Origin: Polyodon spathula
Lineage: Eukaryota; Chordata; Actinopteri; Acipenseriformes; Polyodontidae
Reading direction: 5' to 3'
Assembly (NCBI RefSeq): GCF_017654505.1
Contig: NC_054541.1
Location: forward strand, 48,564,986 to 48,628,985
Length of the DNA: 64,000 nt
Shown here one piece after another: positions 37,170 through 50,657 of the stretch; position 1 is the stretch's first letter, and each line of letters opens with the position of its first letter. A program made the position numbers and the translations under genes. A model generated the notes under the pieces. The model saw only the letters and a list, made by a program, of their open reading frames with translations. It was not told the DNA's origin and did not search any database.

Positions 37170-39891
37170 TATTTATTTGAAATGAAATATAGCTTTCTGC
37201 ATGTTCTGACTGTTGTGCTGGAAAATAACATTGTAGTGCCATAGAAACTAGTGAGGTTCCAGAAAAAAATCAGTAGAGTTTTCTTTTGTTCCTAAAAGAG
37301 TATGGATGCTTGACGTAAGACCAAACCATCTTGTTTTATCAAATGTATTACTGCTGTCATGAATCTTCATAACTTAGAGATCAGACTGACTTGCTTTGTT
37401 TAGTTTCTCGAATTTAGATGGTAGTCAGTCCCTGTTTGGGGTACAGACTGTATGAAACACATAATTAGAGGTCAATACACCACAGCGCCATTAAAAAAAA
37501 CATACAAATTCTTACCTTTTCTTTCTCCTGAAATATATTGCCTGAAAAGTTAAATAAAAAAACATGAGAAAAACATAGAGCATGAATTATATTTAAAAAA
37601 CTAATAAACAAGTTGTTTTTGGTGCTTTACCAGTAATCCTGTGATTCCCATGATTATAATCGCTGCCACGGGAATTAATACATATTGTACAGTTGTTCCG
37701 TGGCTCCATGCTGGGATGAGAGGGCTTGTCTGATTGGACATGACAGACTCTAGTCGGATTTGCAGGTACGTCGCGACTGGGAAGGATTGCTGTAATCTCC
37801 CACAGCTGTAAACTGCAAACCAGCGAGCTTCTATGTTTGAACTGCAACCTTATAGATTTGTGCTGGCGTCAACAATAATACAAATATTCTAATAAGAAAC
37901 AAATGTGCGTTCATCTTTCTATGGAGGCTGCTACATGCTCCTTTGTGTCCCTAGTGAAGCTTTCAGGACAAGGTCCGTGCATCTGCAATAAAACAGCGCT
38001 CAGTTAGGGTAAGGGTCTTAAACCAAGTATGTCAATAACATACCTCTCCAGCCCCCGCTGCAAATTCAAAATCAGAGCTGTCAGTATGAAGAAAAAACAG
38101 GTGATGATCATGACACACATCAACATCCTGTACAGAGTAACATATGCTATGAAGTGTCCTGAAAAGGATTCCCAAGATAAATGTCAATGAATGGATGTCA
38201 ATGCACTTTCATATGTCCCCAAAGTTGCTAAAGATATCAACCCCTCTCCGTGGAGCTCTGATATGACATCTCCTGGCTCACAGTTCTTTACTTTAACCAC
38301 ATGGCCTACCCACCTTCCTTCACCTCCACCTAATCAATACTATATACACCAGCGTCACCTGCAGGACAGTTAAATCATAACAGTTTGCAAAAAATTATGG
38401 ACATCAACAGCAGCCCGATTCGAACGGTTCATTATTATAATTGCACGTAGTTCATATTTCTGCCTGCATGACAGCTACTATACCTGCACGTGTCTACATT
38501 GGGAAACATATTCCAATAATGCTGTGTGCAGATGCACAATGAATGGCAAGTCCGAAAAAAACACTTGTACAGGACCTGCACTTCAAAGAACTTCATTGCT
38601 TATTTGAAACAAATGTATCTACATTACAAAGCATGAAAGAATCCATGCTGAAGCGTTTCTACAATGTCACAGGTGACCACCTACTTGGTAGGTTTACAAT
38701 GAGGCTTTGCATCGAGCTGCGAACATCTGGCAAGTGCTTGCAAATTCCAATATTGTTGTGCAAGTGAAAGCCATATCCTGCATGAAATCTCTGTGGGGTT
38801 CAGAGCTGTCACAGCGCACTACATTTGTCTTGATCTGTTCTGCATTCAGTTCACACTAATGACATCCCAATCCAAGGGCTCCTAATTGAAGGTTAGCATT
38901 AATCAAACACAGATCCAATGCGAAACACATGCAGCTTATTAGAGCTGAGTAAAGTGCTGGTTGGTGGTGCAAAGTACGGCCTCAGAATACAGCAGCATTG
39001 TAGTTGTGGGTAAAGCCCCGGGTTTCAGCATATCTATCAAGCTCCTTGTCAGCCTCAGCACACAGCTCTGCAACACAACACCATTCATCTGTATGTGGAT
39101 TTCTTTTAGGAGTTTCTACTTGACATTTTACTATGACAAAAATACTGCTTTCCTTAACTTTTCCCTTTTTTTAACAATGTACATAACGCTATGTCCAAGC
39201 ATATAGCATCACCGAGAATTTTAGGACTGAGACATAATTTAAACCAAAAAAACAAAACAAAAACTATTTGAACATAATTGAGATATTTTATTTTTTTTCT
39301 TTTAATCAAAGAAACTACAAACCTAGATTGCAAAAGTCTACCGGAAGCCATAATAACAATACACTATTTCATGTTAATTCTATAGGGGGATGCAAAGCCT
39401 TTGGCCATAGCTGTCTATATTGTCTTAATTGCTAAGACTTTTGCAAACCAAGCTTTCCCACCCAGATTGACATCTTTTAAACTGTGACAGGTGCTTCCAA
39501 AAGCTGACTGGAAGTGTTCTGTTCCACATTTCACTCACCCGTTCCACCTGTGTTCCGCATTGGTGAGCTCGGAGTGTGGAAAGGCGGAGTGTAAGATCTC
39601 ATTTGAGCTATGGCAATCCCAGTCACACTTTCATCTGAACCCTTGCCTGAAACGAGGGGCATCCATGGTTTTTGTTTTTACCCCAATTTGGAATGTCAAG
39701 TTATTTTTTTCCCCTCACTGCAGTAATTCCCCACACAGCTTCAGTGTGCGTCCTCCGATCCCACAACCAAGCTTCTTCTACATCCAGGAACTAAAAAGCG
39801 ATGTCAGCGAGCTACCGGCCTCTGAAGGACAGAGGCCAGCCCTGCAGGTATCCGCCTGAGCTCACTAGGTGCCTGGCTGAATAAACATCCT

Positions 39892-40516
39892 TACACTGTA
39901 CACATTGTACCCTATAGACACGACACATTGTACTACCCTATAGACACGACACATTGTACCCTATAGACACGACACATTGTACCCTATAGACATGACACAT
40001 TGTACTACCCTATAGACACGACACATTGTACCCTATAGACATGACACATTGTACTACCCTATAGACACGACACATTGTACCCTATAGACATGACACATTG
40101 TACTACGCTATAGACACGACACACTGTACTACCCTATAGACATGACACATTGTACTACCCTATAGACACGACACACTGTACTACCCTATAGACACGACAC
40201 ATTGTACTACCCTATAGACACGACACATTGTACTACCCTATAGACACAACACATTGAATTACCCTATAGACACGACACATTGTACTACTCTATAGACATG
40301 ACACATTGTACCCTATAGACAAGACACATTGAACCATATAGACATGACACATTGTACCATATAGACACGAAACATTGTACCCTATAGACATGGCACGTTG
40401 TACTACCCTATAGACACAACACATTGTATTACCCTATAGACATAACACATTGTACAGTATAGACATGACACATTGTACCCTATAGACACAACACATTGTA
40501 CCCTAAAGACATGACA
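39892..40516 (+). repeat. 23/26-bp minisatellite (unit 2 copy)
   Basis: Equivalent of 18911-19536, nearly the same total length but with several units differing in sequence or in the optional ACT. Confidence 0.95.
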
Positions 40517-41878
40517 GCTGCCTCTTCATTTCACATGCATATCTCTGACAATGGACACATTCCATTTAGAATAGGAAATATTTAAAATGTTTAACATTTG
40601 AAAAAATGATTCAACTCCACATGACCATCCCTGTGCCTCATACACACTGGAAACAGGAAACAGATTTCCAGTAAGGTCAGTTTATTAAGGATCAGCATGC
40701 TTGGTTATCTTCTTCGGAAAAACAAAGAGAAAATACCAAGGTGTGCTGGCAGCAGCTCTGAAAGAGTATCACAGAAAGTGCAGCCCCACCATACCGAACA
40801 CACACACATAATAGGAGTGATTAATATGTCCTGTGACTGGCAGCAGTGCAGAGGTGGGAGAGAGCTGCAGAGTTGAGTGGAGGAGCAGTGAAAGTGTGTA
40901 AGCTGGGGCGCAGGAGGCAGGGAGTCTTGTTCACAATATTTGCCCAGTGACAATTGCACAGCTGACTCATACTCAGACCCCAGCTCTCTGTTTGATCTCC
41001 AGAAGGTTTGCCTGTGACTAATGCTGCAGTCACCGGCTTGGAAGCCCATGGCTGTAATGCTTAACAGAGCACTGTCAAGTAACGTGCATGCCGTGGTGTT
41101 AACTCACATCCAGTTTGGTTAAGCAATGCACTGATTCATTTTGGTTTCAGTTTGTTTTCCCCTCCCCCTGCTTCCTTTCAGGAAGCCTAATAAATTCCCT
41201 CATTTTAATTAAGTACAGATTGCACACTAAGTGCATCTGCAGTTTATAAGTCTGTTTTCTGTTGTTTTTTATTTTTCAACAATTACTTGTCAAAACATCT
41301 AGCAGACATGTCCAGTTATCGTTCATTCCTTTTTAAAGAACCACAAAATGAAAAAAAAAAAAACAACACATTTTCTAGCCAACCATCTCTACTTTTTGCC
41401 AGGACCCTAGCAGTTATTGTTTGTACAAGCCATATGCAACATACTTTTTTTTTTTACAGTATACCTTAGTTGCAGAGTCTATAACATTATATTACCGTGG
41501 CCTGTTATTATAATGAATACATGACTATAAATGTGAAAAACATATTTCATAACCCTTATGATAGTTTAGTGCAGAATACAATGGTAAAAGCATAGTTACA
41601 TCACTGTAAAACACATACAAGAATAGTACAGGTGTGCATGGTAAAAAAACAAAAACTGATAACCATGGGAAAATATAATAAATATATTAACTGGTTGTTG
41701 ATCGCCATGGCTTTTATTTTGTGGACCTCAATTAAATATTCAATAATTGATTAATCACCCTTGGAGAAGCATCTCACAGCAAGCCAGCCCTTGCATGTTT
41801 CTGGATTAAAGCTCTTTCTTTTGTATTGGCTTTGTGATAAGAAATGGCAGAATCTACTGAACAAAAAAAGTGAGTTAC

Positions 41879-41915
41879 AATAATAATAATAATAATAATA
41901 ATAACAATAATAATG
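41879..41915. repeat. (TAA)n microsatellite (unit 2 copy)
   Basis: Equivalent of 20897-20929 with about one additional triplet. Confidence 0.9.
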
Positions 41916-43933
41916 CACGGTTTAATTGAACATTGATGAATACCCCTGATCACTGGTTTATTTTCCAGTAATGTGGTAGGTATTTTCCTGTGCCTCCTTG
42001 GCTTGATTCAAATTGATTGTTTCATTTGCTGCAGCTCGGTCTTTGGCTGTGGCTGGCTTGGATTTCTTTCATTTAACAGGCTTGTCTTTAAAATTCTACA
42101 GTTCTAGATTGTACCAAGGGAGTATCGGGGTTCCTGGTCACTCAATACCCCTGAACAAGACGTTTCCACTATGGAAGGTATTTAAAGGTCAGCTCATCAC
42201 CGTAGAGGAGCAACCATGAAACATTACATACTGTATTAAAATAAAACATGCAAAAGAAAAAAGAATACCCTTTATGAGTTTGAATGGAATTGTCACTGCC
42301 AGCCTTTAACTCCAGCCTGTAGTAAAACAGAGCCATCTCCTTTTCCTCTCTGATACAAAAAGAGGGGAGTCTTATCAATAAGTTACCCTTTGGAAGACTG
42401 GCATTGCTGCAGAACTCATCCAAACTTTAATGGCATATTAAACAATGTATGAACATCTCAAAGCTGGTCCGTGTTTTGTGCTCAGTCAAAGACAGAGGAG
42501 TTCCCATCACTGTTTAAACCGGACTATAAGTGAATGTTATTTATTAGACTGTTTAAGCTTTCATGTTTCTGTAGATGTGCCATCGTTTGGCAGCCGTCAC
42601 TCCCACAGCACTGAGCTCCTTGAGCAGCACAAGCCTCTCTTCAATGACTTGGAGCTTTGATCAAAGCAGCGCTAAGTGACAGCATGAAGGACATGCAGAA
42701 GACTGGATTGATTACAAAGTTGTTAACCATTACAAATGGAACCGTGTCCTGTCTCACTTTAATAGTAGAGATTAGAGAATGTCCGTTTTGATTGCAAAAT
42801 TTTAGAGACCATGACCCTGCTTCTTCAGCTGGGCTTTTAACCCCCAAATTATTCATCCTAGGAAATGCATTAGCATTGGTCAACCACTGCTTGTTAAAAT
42901 GACAAAAATAAGACATCTAGGTTTGGAATGAGGGGAGCTCATAATGCAGCTATGTGTACTAGATAGCCTCCTAGTGGTTGGCGAGTTAATAAGAGACTTT
43001 TTTCTAGTACCGTATAATTGTTTTTCTCAATAGTTAAAACACAATTCCCAACACAGTTATTAAAAAAAAAAAAAAAAAAAAAAAAACAACAACAAAACTG
43101 TGATGCGTGAACAGATTCTCAACAATCTATGCAGTTCTCTGGTGTACCTGATGCACTTGGAGGTTAGACTTGATTCTGAGAGCTCTACCGAGCCCAAATG
43201 GTGGCTTTAAAGAGCTGTATGACGTCATGTGATGGCTGACACAAAGAACAAGAACACATTACTGAAGACACGGCATGCCATCTTCGAGAAGCTTTTATTT
43301 TTGAGGGCAGCTCTGTTATGTTTATTAAGTGGAAAGGGTTAACACTGAGGGTTTTATTTATTTGCAATCTTTTAGAAGAATCTTTCAAATCTGCTGCCGG
43401 TCTCAGTGTGACACACTCCCCCTGAAAGTCTATGCTTATGCTGTTAAATGGAACTCATAGTATTTTCTAAGTACACAGAGGTCAGAGGGGGATTATAATG
43501 TTGTTTTTGTTTGAGAAATGAGTACTCTCTGTAAATTACTCATACACATTTTGGCTCCTCTGAGTGTTTACAGCATTTCTTTTTTTTTTTTTTTTTTTTA
43601 CTGCTGGTGTTTGAACAGCTGCTGATTTTTTTTTTTTCAACGTTTGATGCCTCTCTGTTTTTGTGAATGAATCGCAGGAATGAATCCTGAATCACAAGAT
43701 ATTTAAAACAGTTCAAAACAGTTTTCTGCTCAGTTGACTGAGCTGTTAGGTACATTACTGAGACGACAATGTGTTGTTCTACTACTAATAATAATAACAA
43801 CAGTATTTCAAGGGATTATTTGGGTGTTAAATGTACACTTCGACTGTATATAATAAATAATAAGGGGTTGTCATTATTCAATAAGAAGCAAAGCTTGAGA
43901 AGGAATCCCATCTGTCTTGTCAGTTTTGGTGTA

Positions 43934-44679
43934 CAGCTCTGGCCAAAAGTTTTGCATCACCCTATAGAATTCAATTTTGCTTCATGAAGTCAAATGAACC
44001 CTGTTGAATAATGTTACGATAATATAAGAACATAAGAACATAAAAAGTTTACAAACGAGAGGAGGCCATTCGGCCCATCTTGCTCGTTTGGTTGTTAGTA
44101 GCTTATTGATCGAAAAATCTCATCAAGCAGCTTCTTGAAGGATCCCAGGGTGTCAGCTTCAACAACATTACTGGGGAGTTGATTCCAGACCCTCACGATT
44201 CTCTGAGTAAAAAAGTGCCTCCTATTTTCTGTTCTGAATGCTCCTTTGTCTAATCTCCATTTGTGACCCCTGGTCCTTGTTTCTTTTTTCAGGTTGAAAA
44301 AGTCCCTTGGGTTGACACTGTCAATACCTTTTAGAATTTTGTATGCTTGAATTAGGTCGCCGCGTAGTCTTCTTTGTTCAAGACTGAACAGATTCAATTC
44401 TTTTAGCCTGTCTGCGTATGACATGCCTTTTAAACCCGGAATAATTCTGGTCGCTCTTCTTTGCACTCATATCGAATTGCATACCGGTAGTTTTCTAGAT
44501 GCTTAACAAAAAAATTTAAAAATGTGACATTTCAAAATCTAACATTAAATACTGTAGAATTATTATGGCTTCAGGAAGATTTTTGCAATATCATTTTGTT
44601 GTTTCTTTGATTACATGATGTTAATAAATGATGTTCAATCCTAAAATTCTTGGTGACGTAAAACTTTTGTCCAGAGCTG
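43934..44679. mobile_element. Tc1-like MITE, complete, with nested CR1
   Basis: TA (43932-43933), then CAGCTCTGGCCAAAAGTTTT at the left. At the right, AAAACTTTTGTCCAGAGCTG is followed by TA (44680-44681). The ends are inverted repeats with one or two mismatches, and the TA duplication is the Tc1/mariner signature. The element encodes no transposase. A CR1 3' fragment (44024-44468) is inserted in it; without that insert the MITE would be about 300 bp. Confidence 0.85.
44024..44468 (-). mobile_element. CR1-like LINE 3' fragment nested in the MITE
   Basis: The minus strand encodes the C-terminal end of a CR1-clade reverse transcriptase protein: RRATRIIPGLKGMSYADRLK, then QRRLRGDLIQAYKILKGI, then FTQRIVRVWNQLPSNVVEA and GSFKKLLDEI. 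The 3' tail carries TTATGTTC repeats (TAAGAACATAAGAACATA at its left, plus-strand view), the usual short terminal repeats of CR1. It is 5'-truncated like most CR1 copies and lacks the catalytic domains. Confidence 0.88.
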
Positions 44680-44681
44680 TA

Positions 44682-45556
44682 CTGGGTTACTGCACATGGT
44701 GGCAGAATCAAAAAGAAATGTAGAAATACATATTTGGGATTTCCCAGAAATGACTCCAGGCAGCAAATGATTTGGATGGGGAGTGTAAGTGGAATTTAAA
44801 GAGCGGACACTTCGCTCAAAATGAGAGCTTTACCCCCCCGGAATGGGTCGTCTGACAGTTACGACTGAGGGGTGGGAATTTCGAATAACTCCCCATCTGA
44901 TGACTCCAGTCGAGTGCCAGTCCAATGCCTGGCACAGTAAACATGTGGGCTCTCAACTCATCATTTCTGTTCCTTGAACAATTTCTCATCATATTATTTT
45001 TATGGATCCATTCTCCACCCCCCCTCTCTGAAAGATATAGCTCTGTGTTTCCTGGTTAAAGACTCTAAGCGTTCTGCCAATTCATTGAATATATTATTTC
45101 TAAAGTATTAATGTTTTTTTTTTCATGTAATGCTTCATTTATAAAACTCATATTTGCCCCCTATCTCAATCCATTAAGTATCAAATCATTTTTTTCTTTG
45201 AAAAAAATCGAACACAATCTGTTTTTATGCAATCTGATACATTTGGACTTAACTTTTACAGAAAATGTAGCCTGTCTTCAAATGAAGACAATTGCACTTA
45301 ATGTCTTTGCATGCAAAACCAGTCCTCTGTAACATGGGCAGGCGAGTGTGGAGAGAGTCTTTACACTGCAGAGACACACACGAGTCCCATGCTCTCTACA
45401 CGGGATGTCAGTTGTAAGGAAATGAGACAGCGTCTCTGCTTCCTCCAAGCATGCTCACCCCTCTTCCAGTCCCTGTTATTAAGTCTGGGAACGGATAGGA
45501 CAGCTGAGCAACTTCCAGCACTCATAGCTGAGCTGCATTTTCCATGAACTCATTTA
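44682..45556. other. Intergenic DNA, unique
   Basis: No gene or known repeat recognised. This is the first DNA after the duplication. Confidence 0.5.
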
Positions 45557-47568
45557 ATACAAGGTAACTCACATTTCACACTGTAGCACTCTTTAACACA
45601 CGGTAACTCACATTTCACATTGTAGCACTCTTTAACACACAGTAACTCACATTTCACACTGTAGCACTCTTTAACACACGGTAACTCACATTTCACACTG
45701 TAGCACTCTTTAACACACGGTAACTCACATTTCACACTGTAGCACTCTTTAACACACGGTAACTCACATTTCACACTGTAGCACTCTTTAACACACGTAG
45801 TAACTCACATTTCACACTGTAGCACTCCTTAACACACGATAACTCACATTTCACACTGTAGCACTCTTTAACACACGATAACTCACATTTCACACTGTAG
45901 CACTCTTTAACACACGGTAACTCACATTTCACACTGTAGCACTCTTTAACACACGATAACTCACATTTCACACTGTAGCACTCTTTAACACACGGTAACT
46001 CACATTTCACACTGTAGCACTCTTTAACACACGGTAACTCACATTTCACACTGTAGCACTCTTTAACACACGGTAACTCACATTTCACACTGTAGCACTC
46101 TTTAACACACGGTAACTCACATTTCACACTGTAGCACTCTTTAACACACGGTAACTCACATTTCACACTGTAGCACTCTTTAACACACGGTAACTCACAT
46201 TTCACACTGTAGCACTCTTTAACACACGGTAACTCACATTTCACACTGTAGCACTCTTTAACACACGGTAACTCACATTTCACACTGTAGCACTCTTTAA
46301 CACACGGTAACTCACATTTCACACTGTAGCACTCTTTAACACACGGTAACTCACATTTCACACTGTAGCACTCTTTAACACACGGTAACTCACATTTCAC
46401 ACTGTAGCACTCTTTAACACACGGTAACTCACATTTCACACTGTAGCACTCTTTAACACACGGTAACTCACATTTCACACTGTAGCACTCTTTAACACAC
46501 GGTAACTCACATTTCACACTGTAGCACTCTTTAACACACGGTAACTCACATTTCACACTGTAGCACTCTTTAACACACGGTAACTCACATTTCACACTGT
46601 AGCACTCTTTAACACACGGTAACTCACATTTCACACTGTAGCACTCTTTAACACACGGTAACTCACATTTCACACTGTAGCACTCTTTAACACACGGTAA
46701 CTCACATTTCACACTGTAGCACTCTTTAACACACGGTAACTCACATTTCACACTGTATCACTCTTTAACACACGGTAACTCACATTTCACACTGTATCAC
46801 TCTTTAACACACGGTAACTCACATTTCACACTGTAGCACTCTTTAACACACGGTAACTCACATTTCACACTGTAGCACTCTTTAACACACGGTAACTCAC
46901 ATTTCACACTGTAGCACTCTTTAACACACGGTAACTCACATTTCACACTGTAGCACTCTAACACACGGTAACTCACATTTCACACTGTAGCACTCTAACA
47001 CACGGTAACTCACATTTCACACTGTAGCACTCTTTAACACAGGGTAACTCACATTTCACACTGTAGCACTCTTTAACACACGGTAACTCACATTTCACAC
47101 TGTAGCACTCTTTAACACACGGTAACTCACATTTCACACTGTAGCACTCTTTAACACACGGTAACTCACATTTCACACTGTAGCACTCTTTAACACACGG
47201 TAACTCACATTTCACACTGTAGCACTCTTTAACACACGGTAACTCACATTTCACACTGTAGCACTCTTTAACACACGGTAACTCACATTTCACACTGTAG
47301 CACTCTTTAACACACGGTAACTCACATTTCACACTGTAGCACTCTTTAACACACGGTAACTCACATTTCACACTGTAGCACTCTTTAACACACGGTAACT
47401 CACATTTCACACTGTAGCACTCTTTAACACACGGTAACTCACATTTCACACTGTAGCACTCTTTAACACAGGGTAACTCACATTTCACACTGTAGCACTC
47501 TTTAACACACGGTAACTCACATTTCACATTGTAGCACTCTTTAACACACAGTAACTCATAATTCTTCA
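45557..47568 (+). repeat. 39-bp minisatellite, about 51 units
   Basis: Units of 39 bp with core TAACTCACATTTCACACTGT followed by AGCACTCTTTAACACACGG. Homogeneity is very high through 46000-46940. Variants (GATAACTC, CACAGTAACTC, TATCAC, and two units lacking TT near 46957 and 46993) cluster towards the ends. Since 39 is divisible by three, the minus strand shows long open frames repeating KCELPCVKECYSV. These lack domain, splice or start support. Confidence 0.97.
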
Positions 47569-48169
47569 CATTTTTTTACTCTTGGAACACCCCCCCCTCC
47601 CCCTCAAAAAACAAAACAAAACAAACCCCAGTACATTTATGCCAGATTGAACTTCTTTTTTTGACATGTTGTTGTATTATGGTGCTTATATCAAAGTAAA
47701 ATGACTCATACTACATGCCAAATTCAAACCAGATGAGCTAAAAGATTAGCTAATAAAAAAGGGAAAGATATTTAAGGGTCAGAAAGGGTCTTATGAAAAT
47801 GAAGACCCCCCCCCCCTCTCAGATTTTCCGAAAATATCCAGTTTTTTTCTTTTAGCATTTAAAATCACAAAACAAGTAAGATATACAACATTCCAGAATT
47901 TGCTTGACTTACATTTCTAGCAAGCTTGTCATGCCGAGTTTAGTAAACCTTATTAATGCAGCTCAGTGTTACTGCTAACCGCGGTGTGCATTGTCCATTA
48001 GGTAAACACCACTTCACTTTCAATCAACCGAGCAAATGTGGAGAATGTTTAATTATGTCTGAGCGGTGGCAGGGGTCTGTTCTTATAAAAAGATCCTGTA
48101 CTTTCAATGGCAGAACATTGCTGATTGCAGAGTTGTGTGTGCAGAGCTGAGACCACTAAACCAAGCTCC
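47569..48169. other. Spacer between two minisatellites
   Basis: Contains C-runs near 47590 and 47808 and no recognisable gene. Confidence 0.5.
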
Positions 48170-49950
48170 TCGGTGCCGCGCCAACCTCAACCCTGCTCTG
48201 AAACCACAGCACACAGGAACAACCTCAACCCTGCTCTGAAACAACAGCACACAGGAACAGCCTCAACCCTGCTCTGAAACCACAGCACACAGGAACAACC
48301 TCAACCTTGCTCTGAAACCACAACACACAGGAACAACCTCAACCCTGCTCTGAAACCACACAGGAACAACCTCAACCCTGCTCTGAAACCACACAGGAAC
48401 AACCTCAACCCTGCTCTGAAACCACACAGGAACAACCTCAACCCTGCTCTGAAACCACAGCAGGAACAACCTCAACCCTGCTCTGAAACCACACAGGAAC
48501 AACCTCAACCCTGCTCTGAAACCACATAGGAACAACCTCAACCCTGCTCTGAAACCACACAGGAACAACCTCAACCCTGCTCTGAAACCACAGCACACAG
48601 GAACAACCTCAACCCTGCTCTGAAACCACACAGGAACAACCTCAACCCTGCTCTGAAACCACACAGGAACAACCTCAACCCTGCTCTGAAACCACACAGG
48701 AACAACCTCAACCCTGCTCTGAAACCACAGCACACAGGAACAACCTCAACCCTGCTCTGAAACCACAGCACACAGGAACAACCTCAACCCTGCTCTGAAA
48801 CCACACAGGAACAACCTCAACCCTGCTCTGAAACCACACAGGAACAACCTCAACCCTGCTCTGAAACCACACAGGAACAACCTCAACCCTGCTCTGAAAC
48901 CACAGCAGGAACAACCTCAACCCTGCTCTGAAACCACAGGAACAACCTCAACCCTGCTCTGAAACCACAGCACAACCTCAACCCTGCTCTGAAACCACCA
49001 CACAGGAACCTCAACCTCAACCCTGCTCTGAAACCACAGCAGGAACAACCTCAACCCTGCTCTGAAACCACACAGGAACAACCTCAACCCTGCTCTGAAA
49101 CCACACAGGAACAACCTCAACCCTGCTCTGAAACCACACAGGAACAACCTCAACCCTGCTCTGAAACCACACAGGAACAACCTCAACCCTGCTCTGAAAC
49201 CACACAGGAACAACCTCAACCCTGCTCTGAAACCACAGCAGGAACAACCTCAACCCTGCTCTGAAACCACACAGGAACAACCTCAACCCTGCTCTGAAAC
49301 CACAGCACACAGGAACAACCTCAACCCTGCTCTGAAACCACACAGGAACAACCTCAACCCTGCTCTGAAACCACACAGGAACAACCTCAACCCTGCTCTG
49401 AAACCACACAGGAACAACCTCAACCCTGCTCTGAAACCACACAGGAACAACCTCAACCCTGCTCTGAAACCACACAGGAACAACCTCAACCCTGCTCTGA
49501 AACCACACAGGAACAACCTCAACCCTGCTCTGAAACCACACAGGAACAACCTCAACCCTGCTCTGAAACCACACAGGAACAACCTCAACCCTGCTCTGAA
49601 ACCACACAGGAACAACCTCAACCCTGCTCTGAAACCACACAGGAACAACCTCAACCCTGCTCTGAAACCACACAGGAACAACCTCAACCCTGCTCTGAAA
49701 CCACACAGGAACAACCTCAACCCTGCTCTGAAACCACACAGGAACAACCTCAACCCTGCAAACCACAGGAACAACCTCAACCCTGCTCTGAAACCACACA
49801 GGAACAACCTCAACCCTGCTCTGAAACCACACAGGAACAACCTCAACCCTGCTCTGAAACCACATAGGAACAACCTCAATCCTGCTCTGAAACCACAGCA
49901 CACAGGACCAACCTCAACCCTGCTCTGAAACCACACAGGAACAACCTCAA
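48170..49950 (+). repeat. 33-bp minisatellite, about 52 units
   Basis: Units of about 33 bp: AACAACCTCAACCCTGCTCT, then GAAACCACACAGG. Many units carry an extra AGCAC or a missing CACA before AGG, giving 38-bp and shorter variants that shift the frame. Unlike the neighbouring 39-bp array, length variants are frequent, and shortened units cluster near 48930-49020 and 49760. Long minus-strand frames (WFQSRVEVVPV) are artefacts of the period. Confidence 0.96.
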
Positions 49951-50438
49951 TCTCTCCTCCAAACGTTCATGGTCATGACACCCGTTCACCCCACTGCGCT
50001 TCAGTTCATCCTTTGCTTCACTCTGAATGATTACACCCACAGCTGCATATACTTGAACTAATTTAATTAGACTTCAATAGAGTTTAAAACAATTCAGGAC
50101 TTAATTGATTTAAACAAAAGTAAATAGCTTTCTGTGATCTGAGGATATTGTGGGGACGGAGATTAATCCGATTGCATCCCACTGCATCCCTGTTACAGTA
50201 ATTCAATGATGAACGAGCACCACAGTGAGGAGAATTCTTTAATTCTGATGTGCAACTTGCATTTCAATACAGAAATGGTGGACGAGGATATTGGCCACCA
50301 TGTGTGCTTCACAATAAAGTCTTGAAAGTTAAATCATCGAAAGTGTGGGATGTAGTGCCATCTAGTTGACAAAATATTAAATTACCACCAAAATTAAAGC
50401 AAGATTACCAGTCTTTTGTTGAATATTTTTTACATGTA
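49951..50438. other. Intergenic DNA before the Tc1 element
   Basis: No feature recognised. It ends in TA at 50437-50438, the target dinucleotide of the transposon. Confidence 0.5.
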
Positions 50439-50657
50439 CAGTGCCTTGCAAAAGTATTCAGACCCCTGACCAATTCTCTCATATTACTGAATTACAAATG
50501 GTACATTGAAATTTTGTTCTGTTTGATATTTTATTTTAAAACACTTAAACTCAAAATCTGTTATTATAAGGCGACATTGGTTTTATGTTGGGAAATATTT
50601 TTAAGAAAAATAAAGAACTGAAATATCTTGCTTGCATAAGTATTCAACCCCCACACA

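Larger units (their letters stand above)
26649..44681 (+). repeat. Large direct duplication, unit 2
   Basis: Second copy of 5914-23595, starting at the first base after the gap. It carries the same features in the same order and, unlike unit 1, contains the complete Tc1-like MITE at its right end and then continues into unique DNA leading to llph. Two interior patches (28210-28711 and 29325-30714) do not match unit 1 well. Outside these and the repeats, differences are few, for example an 18-bp insertion at 27831-27848, a one-base insertion near 38721 and single substitutions. No genes are recognised in it; its spacers hold the same DNA as described for unit 1. Confidence 0.95.

Noticed and set aside
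45557..47568. 326-codon cysteine-rich repetitive frame on the minus strand
   Set aside because: It is a translation of the 39-bp minisatellite. No signal peptide, splice site or flanking coding sequence supports a protein.
48170..49950. Long minus-strand frames repeating WFQSRVEVVPV
   Set aside because: By-product of the 33-bp minisatellite. Unit-length changes shift the frame repeatedly, which a real coding repeat would not tolerate.
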